Both the position numbers and the translations under genes were made by a program. Shown piece after piece: positions 60,461 to 64,000 of a stretch of DNA of 64,000 nucleotides (the stretch's first letter is position 1; each line of letters starts with the position of its first letter). Under the pieces are notes generated by a model. It made no database searches, was not told the origin of the DNA, and was given only the letters and a program-made list of their open reading frames with translations. This DNA is from Terebella lapidaria (lineage: Eukaryota > Annelida > Polychaeta > Terebellida > Terebellidae). Location of the stretch: positions 26,594,694-26,658,693 of the forward strand of contig OX424570.1 of assembly GCA_949152475.1 (NCBI GenBank). The letters run 5' to 3'.

Positions 60461-63400
60461 CCATTCTCCATTTGCATGTGTATGAAACGTTATGATGCCA
60501 TGAGCGCACATGTTTGGAGTTTTAAGATGAGAACATCATGACTAGTTATCTCAAAAGTGTTTAATATGCAGCCATGAACGAGCTAACTTTTCTGTGAACC
60601 CTCGAAAAAAAGTCTAGGACATGAATTATTTATCCTCTCACGATATCTCCGTCGTATAGTTGAATAAGTACAAGATCTGTCTAAACAAACAAACCACTCC
60701 GATTTAACGACAACTTTTATTGCTTTATGATGGAAGACCTGGGATTTTTGTCATTTTTGTCACATGAGAGGCGTTCGATGGGCATTTGTCTATTCAGCCA
60801 ATCTACTCACTACCGCGGTATATTTTTTTTTATGTAAGGTACAATGCTAATCCGGCCTCGAGTGGCTTTAACAGGAGTCACGGCCACTTCATGACAAACA
60901 AGGACAGAGATTTCCTGGGGGCATCTTTTTAAAACTTTTTATGCGCATACGTAAGCTATTTGTGGTGCACTTGAATATCTAACTAATGTTTCAACTAATT
61001 AATTCGAATAAACAAGTGTAAAAAAACTTGTGACCCAAGAGCTCATAAACCTGTCTGTTTTTATACAAATAAAATATTCGAGTTCATGGGATAATTTTTA
61101 CTTTTGATATTGTAGGGGTTTTTTTTACCATGTATACTAGACTCCAGTACGTTGTACTTTTTGGGGGAGATGAGCCCATATCAGTGACATCACAGTGTTA
61201 CATTATCCTCTTTCACAGAAAGAGATTTGGTCTACATAAAAAACAAGCGCAGCAAAAGCCAGCTTTGAAACTGTATATCCTGCATAACCCATGGCTCATG
61301 TATCCAATACTGTTACAAGGAAAAATACAGAAAAGAACGGCTCTCCAGGAGTTGATCTTCAGCCTCAGGTTGGAAAAATATTGACATGAAAAATACATGT
61401 CATCCCCAAAATATTGCAAAAAGTCATACACCGGACCACAGACCCGTGCATGGCAAAAAAAAAAAGAGTCTGTCCTTCAGTGAAGATTTTGTAACAGTTT
61501 CCAGGACAAGTACCTCTAAAACATGCATCAAACGTTTATCGTCAAGTCTTGCATTTTTTCCTGTTCACTTTTTTTTCTTCATTCAAAAATGTGTATTTTC
61601 AGAATAAATGGTGACTCATGAACGTGTTTCTACGGTACTTATCACGAATTTTACACTCCTACGCTTGAAAGAGCGCGTCTGTCGAAAAAAAATTACTTAT
61701 ACATAGACTTTCATGTAATTTCAATAACCCTGCACTGAACTTGTTTAATACACCCTAAGAAAACCGACAGTGTGAGTGCATTTTTCATTATTTCGTGCAC
61801 AAAGGTGTGAAATTCCAGATGCATTTTCGTTCTGTATGTCGGAAATGCCATAGAAATACATAAGAAAAGAATTATGACACGCAAAACATGCATAGAAGGT
61901 CATTCAAACTTACCATAAACATGTCACAGAACAGTTTTATTAAACTGTGAAGACTTATACAATCTCTGAACAATAGTGTGAAAGTTTGAAAGCCATGAAA
62001 TATATCAACAAATTACGCATTTGTGACTTCACATTCTAGCCTAGAACCGCGACAGTGACAGAAAAAAATGACCGAAATATTGCCTTTGTGTTTATCATTT
62101 CCAGTAAATGGACTTGCTAATTCGACGGTCATATGATCTTCAAACTGGGCAATAAATTTATCGAGTTCAGTCAAATTACCGGGCATAGATCAGCAAACAC
62201 AAAGGCTATATGCCGTACGAGATATGTAAATTTGAGAACATCTCTCCGTGTGAACTCTACATGTCTGGTATTCTGTGATGTACTTGAAAATCAAAACCCG
62301 GATTTGATATTAGTAATTATTCAATCATATCATAGACCAGGGATAGGGCCATCCTGGAGAGCTCAATTAATTGATCGAAGCTATACATTTCGTGAACATC
62401 ATAATAAATATAAGCTTGATGAGATTGTAATTAATGTGGTATTCTACTTTGTGAACATGTGTAGATTTTTCTCAACTGACGTAAAAAATTTGGAGGTAGT
62501 CAATATTCACACCTGCAATTCAAACCTGTGGATGTGGCATGAACTACATGATAACTAAATAGTGCATTAACAATCACATCAATGAAATACCTAAATAAAA
62601 TATTTGAATGACCTTTTCACGAGTTGGATCAACAAATTATCGCCAGTACAAGGTACTGCAACATACATAATAGACCGAACCAGGACATGTTGGCCTATAG
62701 ATACAAAACATCTCACGCCATTGAATAAGTATCCCGACACCCCACTGTGCGTGCTGTTTCGCTACGCTTTGATGATATCACTTCGTTTAGCGCTTATTAC
62801 GGGAATTAACGCAACTTTTATTGTATATTCATGTCGGTGAATTCACAGTGGGACACAGAAATTCACTTGGTGTTCCACCCTGAGACGAATACAGAGCAGG
62901 AAGAATTCACAGCAAGTCACGAAATAAAAATATCAGACAAAAACTCACAGTTGATACTGAATAAAGCGACGTACTGATCGATGAAATTTCAACAGCTGCA
63001 GTTTGTCTGTTAAAATTAATAACACAATCTACACCAATATCTGCCCTATTTGATTTTGCAGCTGTCATGGAAAACACTTCAGCGAGTATTGTGCACCATT
63101 TAGCGCAAAACGACCAATTATGTTCATACAATTACAGTTTTGTACAACGACGCTATAAAAATGATGTGCTTGCACAGTTCTAAATATGAGCTGGTAACTT
63201 GTGTGTATACATTTGGTTAGACTTTCAATATGAATCTACATTTTGTCTACCATTGGTGTCTTCTTTATACCTGTATATTGGAAGACTAAGTTACGATTTA
63301 TGTATTCACACAATTTGTACAACATACACTAAACCTTCCAGGAAAAGATATTTATAAATTGACCTTAAAATTAGGGTATTCGATGCCATTAAGAAGAATA

Positions 63401-63800
63401 CACACAATGTATTGCCATATTGATTTTAACATCATTAATCAATATCTCGCAAGCAATTCACCCCATACATCATGTCAATATACTACAGGTCGTGTGGATG
63501 CCGAGTCACATTTTTCACGTGTCTTTTTTGTTTACATTTCACATTCCTTGAAATTTTCAACCCACCTCAAACTGACAGAAATGAAATCCGACTCCTATTT
63601 GCTGGTATTCCACGTGAAATACATTTAATATGCAGACTCCACTGAAAATTCCAGCTATTCACAAATACATTTCCCACTCCACTAGGAAGCTATCCGAGGC
63701 TATTTACTGAGTACAATCACGAAATCATCTCAGCGAGTCCACAACATTGATATTTTTTCTGCCAGCCTGCCACATGTGTCAGAAGCCAGTCACATTACTA
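60461..63800. other. Long AT-rich stretch, no gene recognised
   Basis: ORFs such as 61130-61384 and 62133-62558 (plus) have ordinary AT-rich composition and no domain signature. If the coiled-coil gene starts near the window's end, this is its first intron. Confidence 0.5.
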
Positions 63801-63819
63801 CATTTTGACAAGCCCAGCC

Positions 63820-64000
63820 CTAGAGCCGACACACACACACACGGGCCGCTGTGGGGGCGAGTCACCGGTCCGTGACGGCGACATGTGCGAGGGGGTGGCG
63901 CAGACCGTGCATCACCCGTGGTGAACAGTTACATGGCCACACGGCGCCTAGCGGTAGATAGTCTATAGCTCGCTTGTCGCATCGGCAGAGGAAGACATTG
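63820..64000 (-). promoter_or_regulatory. CpG-rich segment, candidate promoter or first exon of the coiled-coil gene
   Basis: After a short CA run, base composition changes sharply to G+C-rich with many CpG pairs (GGTCCGTGACGGCGACATG, CACACGGCGCCTAGCGG), unlike the preceding kilobases. Such a change often marks an animal promoter. The minus-strand gene at 58337 needs an upstream first exon, which could lie here or beyond the window. This is inference. Confidence 0.3.

Noticed and set aside
60276-60541. ORFs encoding runs of Tyr or Asn
   Set aside because: They are translations of the ATT microsatellite.
1-64000. CRISPR arrays, bacterial operons or phage modules
   Set aside because: The regular repeats here are transposon-internal units or microsatellites in intron-containing animal DNA; there are no spacers of even length and no cas-like genes.

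Overview
This looks like nuclear DNA from a marine invertebrate animal. The genes are split by GT-AG introns (one GC-AG), the DNA is AT-rich, and it is crowded with short inverted-repeat transposons and retroelement fragments. There are no bacterial-style operons. The style of the repeats (arrays rich in AGGTCA, GACGGACGAC-type tails, ACTAAGTCGATATTATCGAG arrays) suggests a mollusc or another spiralian, but that is only an impression and no species is claimed.

Four protein-coding loci can be supported. (1) 37705-48034, plus strand: a 14-exon gene for a single-pass membrane protein of about 725 residues with a signal peptide, a YWTD beta-propeller, one EGF module, a second YWTD propeller, a Thr/Ser-rich stalk, one membrane segment and a very short tail. 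It is LRP/LDL-receptor-like but has no LDLa repeats. (2) 1011-5709, minus strand: a decayed paralogue of gene 1 that keeps recognisable exons 3 to 7. It has lost the first EGF cysteine and is cut off where a repeat element begins. (3) 9708-11781, plus strand: a complete two-exon Golgi carbohydrate sulfotransferase of the HNK-1/chondroitin type, 363 residues. (4) 53543-58337, minus strand: a complete 1202-residue, largely disordered coiled-coil protein in two coding exons, with a further non-coding 5' exon. I do not recognise its family.

The rest is mostly repeats. 1-970 and 39930-41210 hold a transposon family built on 134-bp tandem units, each carrying nuclear-receptor-type sites. 2200-5330 is a large diverged inverted repeat. 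11915-22370 is an apparently identical tandem duplication (two copies of 5.22 kb). 22371 to about 32130 is an older, diverged tandem pair (about 5.2 kb each) that shares its terminal segment with the first pair. A short interspersed family of about 310-340 bp that ends in GATACTTACA and has no poly-A tail occurs about 15 times; one copy has a clean filled-site/empty-site comparison. 33.3-36.7 kb holds retroelement and recombinase remnants, and 41.2-42.95 kb holds a decayed non-LTR reverse transcriptase inside intron 3 of gene 1. 48.3-52.7 kb is a nest of inverted-repeat elements, including a perfect 64-bp-arm palindrome. 58.5-64 kb is non-coding, with microsatellites, one small transposon and a CpG-rich end that could be the promoter of gene 4.

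Genes 1 and 2 are an inverted paralogous pair about 32 kb apart, with the sulfotransferase and the tandem duplications between them. Repeat activity has clearly shaped the locus: the large introns of both paralogues are filled with elements, and exon 6 of gene 1 lies between two pieces of a retroelement sequence that is continuous elsewhere in the window.
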